From NCBI RefSeq assembly GCF_026151205.1, contig NC_087080.1, forward strand, positions 5,993,096 to 6,057,095: DNA of 64,000 nucleotides, written 5' to 3'. The stretch's first letter is position 1, and every line of letters begins with the position of its first letter. The notes under the pieces were generated by a model. That model did no database searches. It saw only the letters and a program-made list of their open reading frames with translations, and was not told the DNA's origin. The translations under genes and the position numbers were made by a program. Below, piece after piece: positions 24,547 through 38,000 of this stretch. The stretch comes from Bolinopsis microptera. Lineage: Eukaryota > Ctenophora > Tentaculata > Lobata > Bolinopsidae.

Positions 24547-27500
24547 ATGTTCCAATTCAAGTCGCTTATCCTGCTAATAGTATTTCTCAACCTTTGGTCC
24601 AATGTGAACTGTCAGATTAAAGTACCGAACTATGGAGACTCTAAAATCAAAGCGTTTTTGTTCAAACTTGATCGAAACTTTGTGACTACGCCGTTTGTAG
24701 AATTTTTCAACAAGTTTGCTACTGGGAATAATCTTAGAGACACAGCTTGTCCGTTGAAAATTGCATCTTTGGGGGCTAATCTTCGATCAAACCAAACTGA
24801 TCTGCAACAAGAAAGCATCGCTTGTACGTTCAATGATTAATTTATTAAACAATATGTTTGCAAATAACTCAACGTGAATTGATAATTGAAAATGATAAAT
24901 TATCATGCACAAACAAAATTAAACCCATATAATTGTTTTTGGCTTTAGGCCAAAATAGCTACCAGTAAAAAATTAAAATTGGTACCGGAACTGGTAAATA
25001 AAAATATAGTGTAAAAATCTGACCTGAAAAATGAATTTCAGTTTTAGACGCATTTGGAAAGCCTGGTACTGGAGTTACTCAGGGAAACTTGGTAATGGTC
25101 GGTAACTACGACATGTGTCCCTCGATAACAGATACGAACAAGAACCAATACAAACACTGTTACATCGGGGCACCAACACGGGTGTGTGGTAACTTTATGA
25201 TTTATGAATATATGTTTATCAGCTGAGCTCCAATGTCTGCTGTAAGATAAGAATAAGCCTTAGTTGGATTTTACTTCTAGTTTGGATATGTAACTGTTCC
25301 TCGATCACTGCTTGATGTACGATTAAAACACACTGCTTGATGTACGATTAAAACACACTGCTTGTTGTACGATTAAAACACACTGCTTGATGTACGATTA
25401 AAACACACTGCTTGTTGTACGATTAAAACACACTGCTTGATGTACGTCTAAAACACACAATAACACCACTTTACAGATATCCCCACTCCTACGAGTAGAT
25501 TGGAGTGGGTGTTTGCCCGTAGAGTGTGTTCCCGACCATGACGAGCTAGATACGTGGATTAAAAACATCCTCCCAGAATCTGCCGTCAATATTCTTAACT
25601 CCTCCCTGAAGTTGGAGAATGAACATATTTATTGTACGAAGGAGATTGTGTATGATACTGGAGCTTACATAGGGACTGTTTACCTGGCAATTATAGCACT
25701 CTTAGTTCTGTCAGGTGAGCATTGGAACTTTGTGTCTTGCGAGTTTGGAAATTTGTAATTTTGGTATATAATTCATAACTATATTTTGCCTAATAGACAG
25801 TGTTTAAAGATAATATCATGACTTAATCATTGTTCAGGAACACTACTGTTCTCCTTACAACCAGCAGTGGACAGTTTAAGCAAGTCACCAACCCAGGAGA
25901 CCACACTGAACAAGATACTGAAATGTTTTGCTCTCCAAATCTCATTCAAGGCTCTTACAAAAACCACTACTAAACCTGGCCAAATCCTCTGTCTGAACGG
26001 TATCCGAGTCCTCAGTATCAACTGGGTGGTCTTGGGGCACTGCTATTTGGTGTTTGTTACTCTAGCCTCTGACAAGAGTTACATTGTTAACACGCTCCTA
26101 CTGAGACGAAACAATCCACTGATTTTCAACGCATACCCTTCAGTGGACACCTTTTTTACGCTTAGTGGTTTCTTGGTGGCGTATTTGTTGCTGAAACAGT
26201 TGGCTAAAGGTGGCACTTCTGTGATGCATTGGTTTGCGTACTACTTTCATCGTTATGTAAGGTTGACACCTCCGTATCTTCTGGTGATACTGGTCGAGGT
26301 TTGTTGAAAGACTATTTTATTTTTACTTTTAAGGTGCTTAGAAAGAGAGGTTGTGATACCTTTACATTTTATTCCTGATTCCACTATGAATTATAGTGTT
26401 ATATCTTATACAGCCATCAAGAGAAAAATATTTATCCTCACAAAAAGTTGATTATTCTCGGTATAAACTATTTTGGGTTTTCAAATAAAAAAGCAACCAC
26501 CAGGGTGTTAAGACAGTGGGTTAAAGGACCCTTCAGTTTTGGAATGGACACATTCCACGAACCTTGTAAAGAATACTGGTGGGCCAACTTGCTGTATATC
26601 AATAACCTGGTGCCGTGGAAGGGAGATAAGATCTGCAACAGTGAATCTTGGTATCTTTCTAACGATATGCAGTTCTATATTGTGGCTCCTATTTTTATCT
26701 TCCTGCTCTTTTGGAGACCTTTACTTGGTAATGTAAAATTTTATCGAACAACCTTGCCAACTTTCAGCTTCATGAATTGGAAGAAAAGGACTAAGATATG
26801 TGATTTTTACTTTCATTTCGAAGCAGCTAAGCCAGTTTAAATTGTACATTGTACAGTGTACACTATACATTATCTAACGTTTCTTTTGCAGGTTTATTTT
26901 GGAGTCTCTTAGCAATGAGTGTGAGTGTGGTTATAGCTGGTGTGATTACTTACAACTATAAACTTGGACCTGCTGGATATGCTAGGTAAACTTTGAATTA
27001 GGGATGTTCATATTTGGTTTAGGATCAAAAATGGATTATTAGTTGTCTTGAACTATTTGGCTATATTTATTGGAATTATTTATTTATTTAACACAACGTC
27101 ATTGCTTTAACATTTAACTGTTAACACCATGTGATCCAGCTTAAACCGTGAAGACTGGTGGCTGCTCTACATCAAACCTTGGATCAGAATCACGCCCTAT
27201 ATTATCGGTATTCTTGGAGGATGGATCTACTGGAAGTATGGCAAAGCGCTGAAACAACGCGTTCAACTTATGCCCGAGGTTAATTTAGAATCTAGCCAAC
27301 TTTTGTTTTTGGGAAATTTTCTTATCTCATTATGTCCTGATGTTCTTATAATATGATTACTATTATAACTGTTCAACACAATCTTTTATCTTTTTCTCCA
27401 TTTCAACTGGAATTTTCACAATCTATTTTTAGTGGAAAAAGATTTCAGTTGCTGTTCCCTGTTGGACAATTACAGGTGTTACTCAATGGGCAGTTGTGTT

Positions 27501-28304
27501 TGGACTCTACAATGATATAAAGATGGTCAATTTAGGTAAGAGTTGAAGCAAGTGAAATAAAGTACGATACCCGCAAACCCTGGACTAGTATCTAAAACTA
27601 GAAGAGCGTATCCAGCGAGATATTTGTATTTGACACTATCAATATCATCCACGTGTAAATCTTGGCTAGATTGTATCTTCATCTCATAATCACGCCATCA
27701 ATTCTGATCAATTTGTTTTTCAGAGCAAAAGGCGCCAAGTATGGTTGGCAGCGTGTCCTACCAAACATTCGCCCGAATTGCCTGGGCCTTGGCTATGATG
27801 GTGCAAATATATTTATGTCAGAGTGGTTTGGGAGGATTTATAAACTCCCTCCTAAGCTGGAAAGGCTGGCTGGTTTTCTCAAGACTTACTTACGGGGTTT
27901 ACTTACTTCATATTGGTTTGATGTCAATAATGCTGGCTCAGAGTAGGCACTCATTTTACATACACCCTGACTACGAGATGGTAAAATTGGATTCCAATTT
28001 CCTAAAAAGATTTGAAAATTGTTCGCTAAATGGCAAGTCAACCAAATTAAAATGATTAAAGTTTTAAAATTAACGCTATTTCAGCGATCTAGACAAAAAC
28101 TTATCAATATTCCAGGGTGTCCGTTACCTGGGGGTACTAGTGGTGTCCTACTTAGCAGCTGCTGTGGTGTACGTGTGTTTGGAGCAGCCGTTAGCCTCGT
28201 TAGAAGCACTCACCTACAGGAAACCTCAAACTACCACCACCAGATCTGACGTAGACTTAGAGGCAGACAAGGCACTTACTTTCATTAATAAGCACACAGA
28301 TTAG
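24547..28304 (+). CDS. NRF-6-like membrane acyltransferase
   Basis: Ten exons join in phase: 24547-24823, 25042-25181, 25477-25714, 25838-26298, 26517-26727, 26892-26985, 27140-27278, 27433-27535, 27724-27980 and 28116-28304. They give 703 codons including the stop. The product starts with a signal peptide (Leu/Ile-rich, ending near N-V-N-C). A cysteine-containing extracellular NRF domain follows (A-F-G-K-P-x-T-G-V, Y-D-x-C), then a multi-pass acyltransferase-3 domain. Typical landmarks are L-N-G-I-R-V-L-S, V-L-G-H, S-V-D-T-F-F-T-L-S-G-F-L-V-A-Y, W-Y-L-S-N-D-M-Q-F-Y and L-T-Y-G-V-Y-L-L-H. In C. elegans, NRF-6 relatives act in lipid transport and fluoxetine response; the substrate here is unknown. 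The start of exon 5 was chosen by phase (acceptor at 26516). Confidence 0.9.
25306..25458. repeat. 25-bp tandem repeat in NRF-6-like intron 2
   Basis: Six copies of cactgcttgatgtac-gattaaaaca, alternating between gatgt and gttgt variants. The array ends about 18 bases before the exon 3 acceptor. Confidence 0.85.
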
Positions 28305-29051
28305 GGAAGGCATCAGCGGGAGCAGAAATAATTTATAGCAGACAATTGGAATAGAGCACCGATTGAGACATTTGTTGTAAGCGAAAAATTAGTCACTATA
28401 AGTATAATAGTGCACCGATTTAGAATCGGCATTTCCCGATATCTGGATTCTGGAGCAATATCTCCAATTAATGGGAATCCCACAAACAGTTATATGGCTA
28501 TGAAAATTTTTCTAGTCAAATCCTAGGGCCGGGGGTGGCAGTTAAATCACATTGCTTTTGCTTCACTATTGCTAAATAATGTTGAATAGTGCTGTCGCGG
28601 ACGAAAACGCTGATACAAGTTCCGCATGAACATGTTATTTTAAATATTGACAGTTGTAATGTTATACGCCAATTTAATATGTGTATTTGGTTTAATGCTA
28701 TGTATATTAATATAGTGCATATCAAATCTCCCGTAGATTAAAACAAGTTTTTTCGAATCTGAACTCGTTTGTATTACCATCAAAATACTTATCCACAAAA
28801 CTTTTTCAATTGATCCCGCAAATCTCCTTTCAAATTCAATGAGTAATGATCGTTTAACAAAACATCAAAGTTTAACTTTAACTATCACATAACTTCATAA
28901 AGTACAATGTGTTTTAAAAGTCTTGTAACAATTTACATTTGCTTTTATAACCTAGTTATGAGTAGTTTTATTTCCTTCAAGAAACCCTTCTAAATATTTG
29001 TTTGTTTATAAAGAACAATTTCAAATACTAATACTAATAGAGCCGTCATAA
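28305..29051. other. Convergent intergenic region
   Basis: Lies between the stops of the plus-strand acyltransferase gene and the minus-strand DEG/ENaC gene 1. AT-rich, with no coding signal; it should hold both 3' UTRs. Confidence 0.5.
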
Positions 29052-32000
29052 TCATAAAGATCGTCCACAACGGAACACCCCAACAAGCGCATTCCAAGCA
29101 AGAGTTGCTATGAAAAACACGAACTCTATCAGAGTGAAAGCGCTCGCACCCAGAAACAATCCCAGCACACCACCCACATCTCCTGTAAGGGGTCAAACGA
29201 ATTAATACATTCAGAGTATTTGGTTCATTGTTAATTGTTAATTGTTAATAACGTTTATGTGTCTTCTGCATCGGTTGATTGTAAATTAAAACCTGGTCAA
29301 AAAGCATTTAAATGTCGATTATAAATACGGTTGAACTATAAGTATAAGATATGTATCATGATGATCAATACAAGTTGCAGACTTGCTGATGATCTTCCTG
29401 CGACATCCGGCCTTGACCACGGGCTTTCTAGTTTATTGTACTAAACTTATAAAAATACTTCTTATCCGAGTATCTTTATCTTAAATTTTAAAATCGTGAA
29501 TACTCTTCTCACACATAATTAATCTTCACTTCAAGTTTTGAAGACCCTTTAATAGAATTAGAACAAAATGGCGGTTCGAGCGGATACCGCTGCCGGTAGG
29601 GCACCGCGGAAGGGCGAATAATTACGGAATACCTAATTACATTACTCGCGATAACATTAAAAAAAGACAGATTACATGGATAAAGTGGTTATCTGAATAG
29701 AATAATACAATGCGAAGGTGGAAGGAAGAAATAGTACCTAATATAGAAAGTGGAAGGAAGGAGGTGGAAGGGAAAAGGTGCGAAGCTGTAAAAGCGCTGA
29801 CGCGCGTGCAGCCGAGTTCGTGTATTTGTAATTGTGGTTTGGCAGAGTGCAGAGTTCTTCACTTTTTCCGTTTTACATTATTACTACTACTACTACTACT
29901 ACTATGTCGGAGCTAAGTCCGATCTACGCCAGAAAACCCCCTCCATATATCCCTGTCCCGCATCAGGGTTCGCAGTTCCTCTTTAGAGTTTGTCCCAACT
30001 TCCTTCAGTAACATAGACAAGTAGCTTTGTCTTGGTCGGCCTTGCTGTGCTCTACCGTGCGTAGGTTCCCATAAGACTAAATCACTGGCAAGTAGCTCAG
30101 GATGTCGGATGCAGTGTCCCGCCATTTTTAATCTCCTGCTTCGTAACTTGTTTGACAGCCTTGGGAGGCTACCATACAAAGTTATATTGCTGACCTTGTC
30201 CTTCCATGAGATACCCAGCACCATACGCAACATCTTTGTGTATGTCCCGTCCAAACTTTTCTCTTGAGCCTTTGTCAGTGTCCAGGTTTCTGATCCGTAG
30301 AGCAGTACTGATTCACAAGCCGCTATGAACAATCTAATTTTTAGGCTCTTTGAGAGTTTGGATTTCCAGATATCCTTCAGTCTATGTAGGGCACCCCACG
30401 CTTTTCCCTTTCTAACCCTTATCTCCCTATCTGTGCTCTCAATCCAGGAGCCTAAGTAGATGAAATCATCTACATTTTCTATGGCTTCCCCGGATCGACT
30501 TTGTAGGTCGCTAGATCGATCCTCCATATTCAGTGTCATGACCTTGGTCTTGCCTTCGTTTATGTGTAGTCCCACGCTTGCTGCCGCCGATTCTACTCTG
30601 AGCAGGAACTCGTTAGCCTTGTCCATGTCCTCAGATATAAGTGCTATATCATCTGCAAAGTCCACATCGGTGATGATCTTGGGCCCCACTCTTCTGCTTT
30701 TTCTACGTTCGAGGGTGAGTCCAAGTCGCTCCGCATCATCGCCTATGGCTTGCCTCATACAGTAGTCGATGACTATTGCAAAGAGGTAAGGTGCTAAGGT
30801 ATCACCCTGTAACACACCTGCAAGTATCTCGAACAATTCAGTTTCTCCGTCTGGAGTTAGGACTTTGGCCATTGTCTTCTCGTACATGAGCCGTATAAGC
30901 TGCACGATTTTGACTGGAATGCCGTAAGCTTCTAGAATCTTTAGCATTTTCCCACGATGTACACTGTCGAAAGCCTTCTTAAAGTCTATAAATGTCAGAA
31001 CAGCTGGCAGTTTCCGACTCTTGACACCCTCTATAAGACGTCTCAGTACCAATATCTGTTGAGTTGTTGACCTTCCTGGTCTGAATCCATTCTGGTTTCT
31101 ACGCAGAATTGTCTCGATTTCTGGCTTCAACCGGTTTAGAACCATCTTGTTTAGAGACTTGGCAACTAGGGATGACAAGCTTATTCCCCGATAGTTCATT
31201 GGTTCGCTAAGGTCGCCCTTCTTTGGAATTGGTATGATGTTGGCAGTTGACCATTGGTCTGGTTTCTCACCTTTCAATAGAGCATTGTTACAGAAGTCTA
31301 AGACAATTTGATCAAGGTCGCATCGTTTTAAGACTTCTGGGGCTATGTTGTCGTCACCCCATGCTTTCCCTTCCTTTATGCTGGACTTTGCTTTCCTGTA
31401 CTCATCCAACGTAAACGGTTCTGTTCCGATATTCAGAGGTGGGTGGACTGGATCAATATCCTCTTCCGCGTTCTCTACCGTCGGTGGTGAGCCGAGAAGA
31501 GTAGCAAAATAGTCCTTCCATTTCTGAACCCTTTCCGTTGGTGAGTTTCCCTTGATTTTGCCAGTATATGATGGAGCTTTACCTGTGATCTTGTTGATCA
31601 TGGTCCAGCTTTTAGCATGTCTGCCCTGCCAACTTGCTTCCTCCAGTTCCCGGACCTGCCCCTCCAGCAGGTGCTCTTTGGCTGCTTGATAAGCATCGCC
31701 TAGCTTCTGTTTGCCCTCTTGAACAGCTATTCGGTTGTCTTCTGTAGCATCTGAGTGGTATTTTATGCTACATTCCCTCAGCTTCAGCCTGGCAATCTCA
31801 ACACTTGGAGTCGCTGAGATTTTACATCTTTTCTTTTTCTCCTTTTCAGGTAGTAAAAGTCGAGAAGTTGTCCTATTCGCATCAATAAAGCATTGGTACC
31901 TTTCTGTTGCCGTCTGATCATCCTTTTCAAGTATGGAAAAGCGGTTTTTAACTTCCACTGTGTACCTCTCTTGTAGAGCGATATCAGTTACATTATTCTA

Positions 32001-35000
32001 TTATTTTACTCGAAAATTTCACTTTTTCCCGTGCATATTGATTTATCCGACATTTAATTATCATATCGTCACAATTCTGCATCTCTAAAATTCAACCTTG
32101 ACTTTTGAACGCCATTATTAACTGCGATTGATTTCTTAAATTGATTTCTTAAATGTTTTAATGATATTGGTTACTATTGGGGGAGGTGATCCACATTTGT
32201 ATTTACGATTCCATTGCAATTAGATCCGTATCTATTTTTTCAGGCTACTTATCAGATTTTTAAGATTTTATTTTATCATGTTCTATCTTTGATTTGAATG
32301 AAGTTATATATGAATATGATAAATAAACGTAGGTTTACTTTTAAAGTTATCACCATAGTGGAGGGGAGAATCCACGCGGAGAATCATTATCCACGATTGA
32401 CCGAATATGGTATTATTCGATATATGTCAACTAACCCTTCACTCAACTGATGAAGACACATTGTATGGTTACAATTACATATAATTATATATTGTATATA
32501 CATTATACGTAAACTTTTATTAACAGTAGGTTAACGGATGATACCTGTTACTAATTCATTAGAACATGGCGTTGCTTAAGCGTTCTTTTACTTTTAGCCG
32601 ACTTTTCAATAAATTTTTAATCGACCGATCATGAAAACACAGTACACACATATAAAATACCACTGATTCCACCTGAAGTTTCATGGAAGTCTTGTTACCA
32701 TGTTACTGTTAGCAGCGAATTGTGGAACATTATGATAAAGCGTAAAATGTTAAACTGTAATAGCACGAATTGCACGGTATAAGCTGAACAACTTTAACCT
32801 AAACGGCTCTGAAATTCCGTTCTTACCGAGAAAGTTCCCCCATCCGTAACTGACTAGCTCTGTGATCTCCGTCTCTTGTGTAGTGGAAAAGAGAATGTCA
32901 ATAACTACCAGGTTATCTGCCACATCTTCTACCGTCCCGTACCCTGAATAATTACTATTCATTTTCAGTTGCATGGGAGCATCTGACATTGAAGGAAAAT
33001 GGACGCTTTTCTAAACTATTTGATATCATGATCATTATAAAAACGAATTATGTTTTAAACCAGCTTGGAACAAAGATACATTATTTTGTAGCATTATAAC
33101 GAAATATCTACCCTTTTATGAAAGGTATCTGTTCAGACACAATCATGAACGACCTTATTATGAGCACTAGCATGATCTTCAAAACCTGGTCCAGTATCCC
33201 AATACACCTGTCCATTAAATTATATCGTGGTGCTACTGCTATAGTTTAGAATAGCCCTATACTACAAACCTTGAGGAAGGATTTCGACGTGGTTTTTAGC
33301 GTAGAACTTGGAGAGGATGGAACTGCTGAGAGATGCCTTGTAGAACACCTCCTTACAGGCTGGGTAGCAGTGACAGATCTGATCTTCTCGCTTGTGATCC
33401 ACGTACTTACTGTCTGCAGATAGTTTTACTCTTAGGTATTGAGATAGTTTTTACAGAACATGAAGACTTTGTTTTAACTTGTATAAAAAGCATTAATACA
33501 GCATATTGTGATGTTGCCAGAATGACTGATAGGCCGCTACTCATTTATCTATTGAGTAATGGCTACGTTACAGGAGTCAAGTTATACATAATTAGATAAT
33601 GTATGGTCACAAACACGATACTCAGAATTAGAAGTCACAAATAAATCCGGACAAAGAGGTCACAGTTGGTCGCTGTGAAATTTTACACTAGTGACCTAAC
33701 AGTAATTTCACAGTGCAGAATCTTCTAGCATAACATTCGATATTGAGTAGGTCCCCTCCGCTTTGCCGTAAAATTCATCAGAATGGGGCATGTAGCCATC
33801 TGTTGGCGATGTAACTATTCTACTCACATTCTAAGGAACCTGATTAATGGGCGAAGCTATATGGTCATGTCACGTGATCGAAACAGTTTTTCGCCGATAA
33901 CTCGCCAAACCCTGTCATGTGGGGTGATTCGGAATCAGCGTTTAAAAATAGATCGATTCTAGAAGTAGAACTTTGTAGGTTTCTTGAGGTGCGTTGAATT
34001 TGAGACGCGGTTTTAGAAAAATCTCGAAGCTCGAGTGTAACTGTAAAGTGATTTACGGTGACACCATATGTTCGCCATATGCTCATGAATTACCACTATT
34101 AGTATTAGCTCTTCCGAACATTCTGGGTGTCGTGAGAGTTGAGGTGCGTTGAGACGTTGAAGTTGATACGTGGTTTTCTAATGCAGGTTCGAGTTTCGAC
34201 TAGACATTTCGTTTAACTTTCGTGTTGTGGAAATCTCGTTTACTCCACCTTTTTAGTTGAAGATATCAATCATTTTGTTCGCTCTCCACTAGATTGAGTT
34301 TTAAAGTTTTAAAAACGTTCCCAACGCCATAGAAATTAAAGAATAGATTTGTTACTTTTCTTTGTTCTAATTCTAGACTTCTATAGTTCAGTCTTATTCT
34401 TAATAATGATAACAAATAAATACAAATAAAAACGCATCTCTTCTCAAACAGACGGATCTGTTCGATGTTTTGAAACATATATGAGTTAATTAGGACAGAT
34501 CTAAGCCGTGGATCGAAGCTAATTATATACTGTTTATGCGAATGCTTACCGTATGCTTGTTTTTTTCTGAGCAGGACATCTTAGGTTTTTAGAAAACGTG
34601 TCATGGCAGTGCTTTTTGTCGTACAGCTTCTAGTTATACCGCTTTAATGTCGCGCATCATCGCTTGTTATAGAAGTTAAAACTTGTTTCCCAAATTCGGC
34701 TAGAAGAATACAGAGTATACTAGCTTAATCAAAGCTAATAATTTAAGTTTTATGTAACCGTTTGTTACTGTTAGATACTTATTTAAACCAACGTGATTTC
34801 TTCATTTCTTGTAGCCTTCCGTACGAACAGTGAACAAGACTTTCTGGCATGTAAAAGAAATTGTAGCTTCGATTAATAAGTTCCACGAGTCAAAGTTATT
34901 TAATCATAAACTCGAGACAAATCGTAGAAGAACGAAGTTTCTAGAAATAGCTTTTTAGAAATAGCCTTCTATAAACAGCTCCGATAAGGTAAAGGAGTAT

Positions 35001-38000
35001 ATTGATTATTTGATACACGTTGTACTTGTATACCTCTTTTCGCGAAGATAAGAGGTATACATTATACAACGTGTATCAAGGATTATAGCTATTAAAAACT
35101 GTTTTTCAACTATTTTGAATTATTCTTCTCGGATGCTAAGGAACATGATATGGGCGAAGCTTCGAGAAGCGAAAGTGTAATAACCACATTGCACATCGCG
35201 CTTGGTGCCACTATATTTTCGCCATATTATGCTCATGAATATTTACTATTAGCTCTTGAGAACTTTCTAGATTTCTTGAGGTGCGTTGAAGTTGAGACGT
35301 GGTTTTCTAATGCAGGTTTGACTAGAAAATTCGTTTAACATTCGTGTAACAAATTTATTGTGATTCTCCTGTGAACTGGAAAAAAATCTTTTTACTGAAA
35401 CTGCTAACTGACAAGTTGTAGGCAGAAAAACTTTCTCTCAGATCACGTGACAATTTCGTGTTTATGCCAAAATTTTTGCAGAAGTTATTGGGTTAGGGAT
35501 TTCGCTGTATAGAGACGTAATTTAAATAGTGGTAGAACAGCTTACAGTGTAAGTTCCTCACTACAGCTTTGTGTAAAGTGGTAAGGAGCTGGTATAAAAC
35601 GACAGAATTCTGGCTTATGTTATACTATTACTTATACGACATACGTAATCGATCCATTAGTAACCTACCTTGCCGAACTTTATTTGAACAGACATGTATT
35701 TACCTGGGGACCTCAGGTTATCATGTTCATAAACATAGAGATTAGGCGGAATGACAGGCTGAGCGCGGCCCAGTAAACATGTATTAGACGCTGGAAGCCC
35801 TAGCGTTAATTCAAGTCCGTTCAAATAAAATTTGTCCGTTTTCCAAGTTGCAAAGTTCATTGAAATTTTCCCAAAGTATTCCACTACGACTCGGACTACG
35901 AGCTTATATTATTATTGTCCAGGATATGACTACTTTTTAAGTAATATTTCCAGGACTACTACCTCTCTGTCAATGACATATTCGACAACCAACACATCAT
36001 CACAATTGTCAATTTCGCAAACCGCACCAAACGCTTAATTGTGCCGGAAGAGCTGGATCAGACCGGGGTGACTTAAAGTATTATCTCATATGCTGTCTCG
36101 TCTCGTTTTACTTTTCCAAACCCAGCTGGCATTTAAGCGTATCATTTTGACTCATATAACATCTTACACCATCCTCCACCAATCACTCTGATTTCACCGG
36201 CAACCTTCCCCAAGGTTGCCACACCCCAGAGGTAGGCAGAGCATCTCAATGCTATCCTCTCGTGGGCTATCTTGGCCCAGCCTCTCTAAAAAAAAAATTT
36301 TAAAAAAAATGACTACTTTTTAATTTCGGTCAATTCCAATTTCTATCATCGGACTATAAGTTATATCAACATATTTAATTTTTTACTGCTGAGCGATTGC
36401 TTTTCTTAATCACTATATTAAAAATCGATTAAAAATTATCTGCTAAGATTGAGAAACTATGTATAAATGATTTTTTAATGGTTTTGAATGCTTTCGAGCG
36501 TTCATTTTAATGTCCGTTCAAAATTGTGTCCGACCATAATTCAGGCAATGTCCAGTCAAATAACGTTCGATAAGTTATATACAAATATACAAGGTTTACA
36601 AATACAAGGTTTACAAGTATAAAATCTTTACTACATCAATGTAATGAAATTATCAGATTGTAAAATAAAAAAGATACAAAGAGTCATTAAAAAAATAAAA
36701 GAAAGGTCGTGTGGAAAAATTCGACCAAATCAATGCAATTAGTGTGTGAGACATGCAGATTGCAGGGTGACTGGTGAGGTGTGATGATGATGGTCATGGT
36801 GTGAACTGTGCAGGGCCGGTGAAAACAATAAAAGTGAGATCATTTTTTCATTCTTTAAGGTCTTGTTCTTTGAGGTTTTGTTCTTTGAGGTCTTATTCTT
36901 TGAGGTCTTGTTATTTGAGGTCTTGTTATTTGAGGTCTTGTTCTTTGAGGTCTTGTTCTTTGCAGATCTTATGTTGGCCAGATCTTAGTCGTGCAGAAAG
37001 TTAACTATACACTGTTTAACCGAATGCTTACCGTATGCTTGTTATTTCTGAGCAGGATATTTTAGGTTTCTAGCAAACGTGTCGTGGCAGTGCTTTTTTA
37101 TATCGTGCAACTTCTAGTTCTAACGCTTTAATGTCGCGCATCATCACTTATTATAGAAGTTAAAACCGATTGGATTGTAGTTTAAAACACTACATGTGAG
37201 CATGCAGATTGAATAATTATAAAATCAATCTCATTAATATTATTGTTAAATTTTATTTGTACCACCTGATGGTGTTAAGTTGGTTTTCATTTACCGTTAT
37301 GTCCATTGTATTCATATCTTTTAACCAGGCACACAATTCTCTCCGCGCGCATGCATTTCTCATCTATCTGAGCAACCCCTAATTGTAATCATTGTAAACA
37401 TTGTAGTCATTGTAATTATTGTAATTATTGTAATTATTGTAATCATTGTAATCATTGTAATCATTGTAATCGTTGTAGTCATTGTAGACATTGTAATCAT
37501 TGTAATCATTGTAATCATTGTAACTTTATGATTTATGAATACAAGCAGGAACCCGTATAACCCTAAAGTGGTGTCAAGACTCGAGAGAATAAAATAATTA
37601 TTACCTATTTAATTCGCGTTTTTGACACCACTTGGGAGTCCAAATTTTGGGCACTAAAATTCTTATTCCTTGGCCAATTTTTAATTTTTTCATGCTGATT
37701 TGAAGGCCATTAAAGCATTTGACCCAGTCAAAAAAGTTTCAGTTGTATATCTGGTTCTTTTGCGATAGTCAAAACGCGACAATTAGCGCTGGATGGCGAC
37801 AACTAGCGCTATCCAGCGCTAGTTGTCGCCATCCAGCGCTAGTTGTCGCTATCCAGCGCTAGTTATCGAACTGTTTTCTGCGATGGCCAGTTGCGCTGGC
37901 CATCGCAAACTATCGCGTGCGACAGTGTCGCATAGCCAGCGACAACTAGCGCTGGATAGCGACAATTATCGAACATATATATTTTGCGCTGGCCAGCGTT

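Noticed and set aside
29052-35880. A separate DEG/ENaC gene made of the orphan exon plus exons at 33270, 32827 and 29052
   Set aside because: The orphan exon ends in phase 0 while the next exon needs phase 2. The exon at 43630 fits exactly, so the three 3' exons were given to channel 1.
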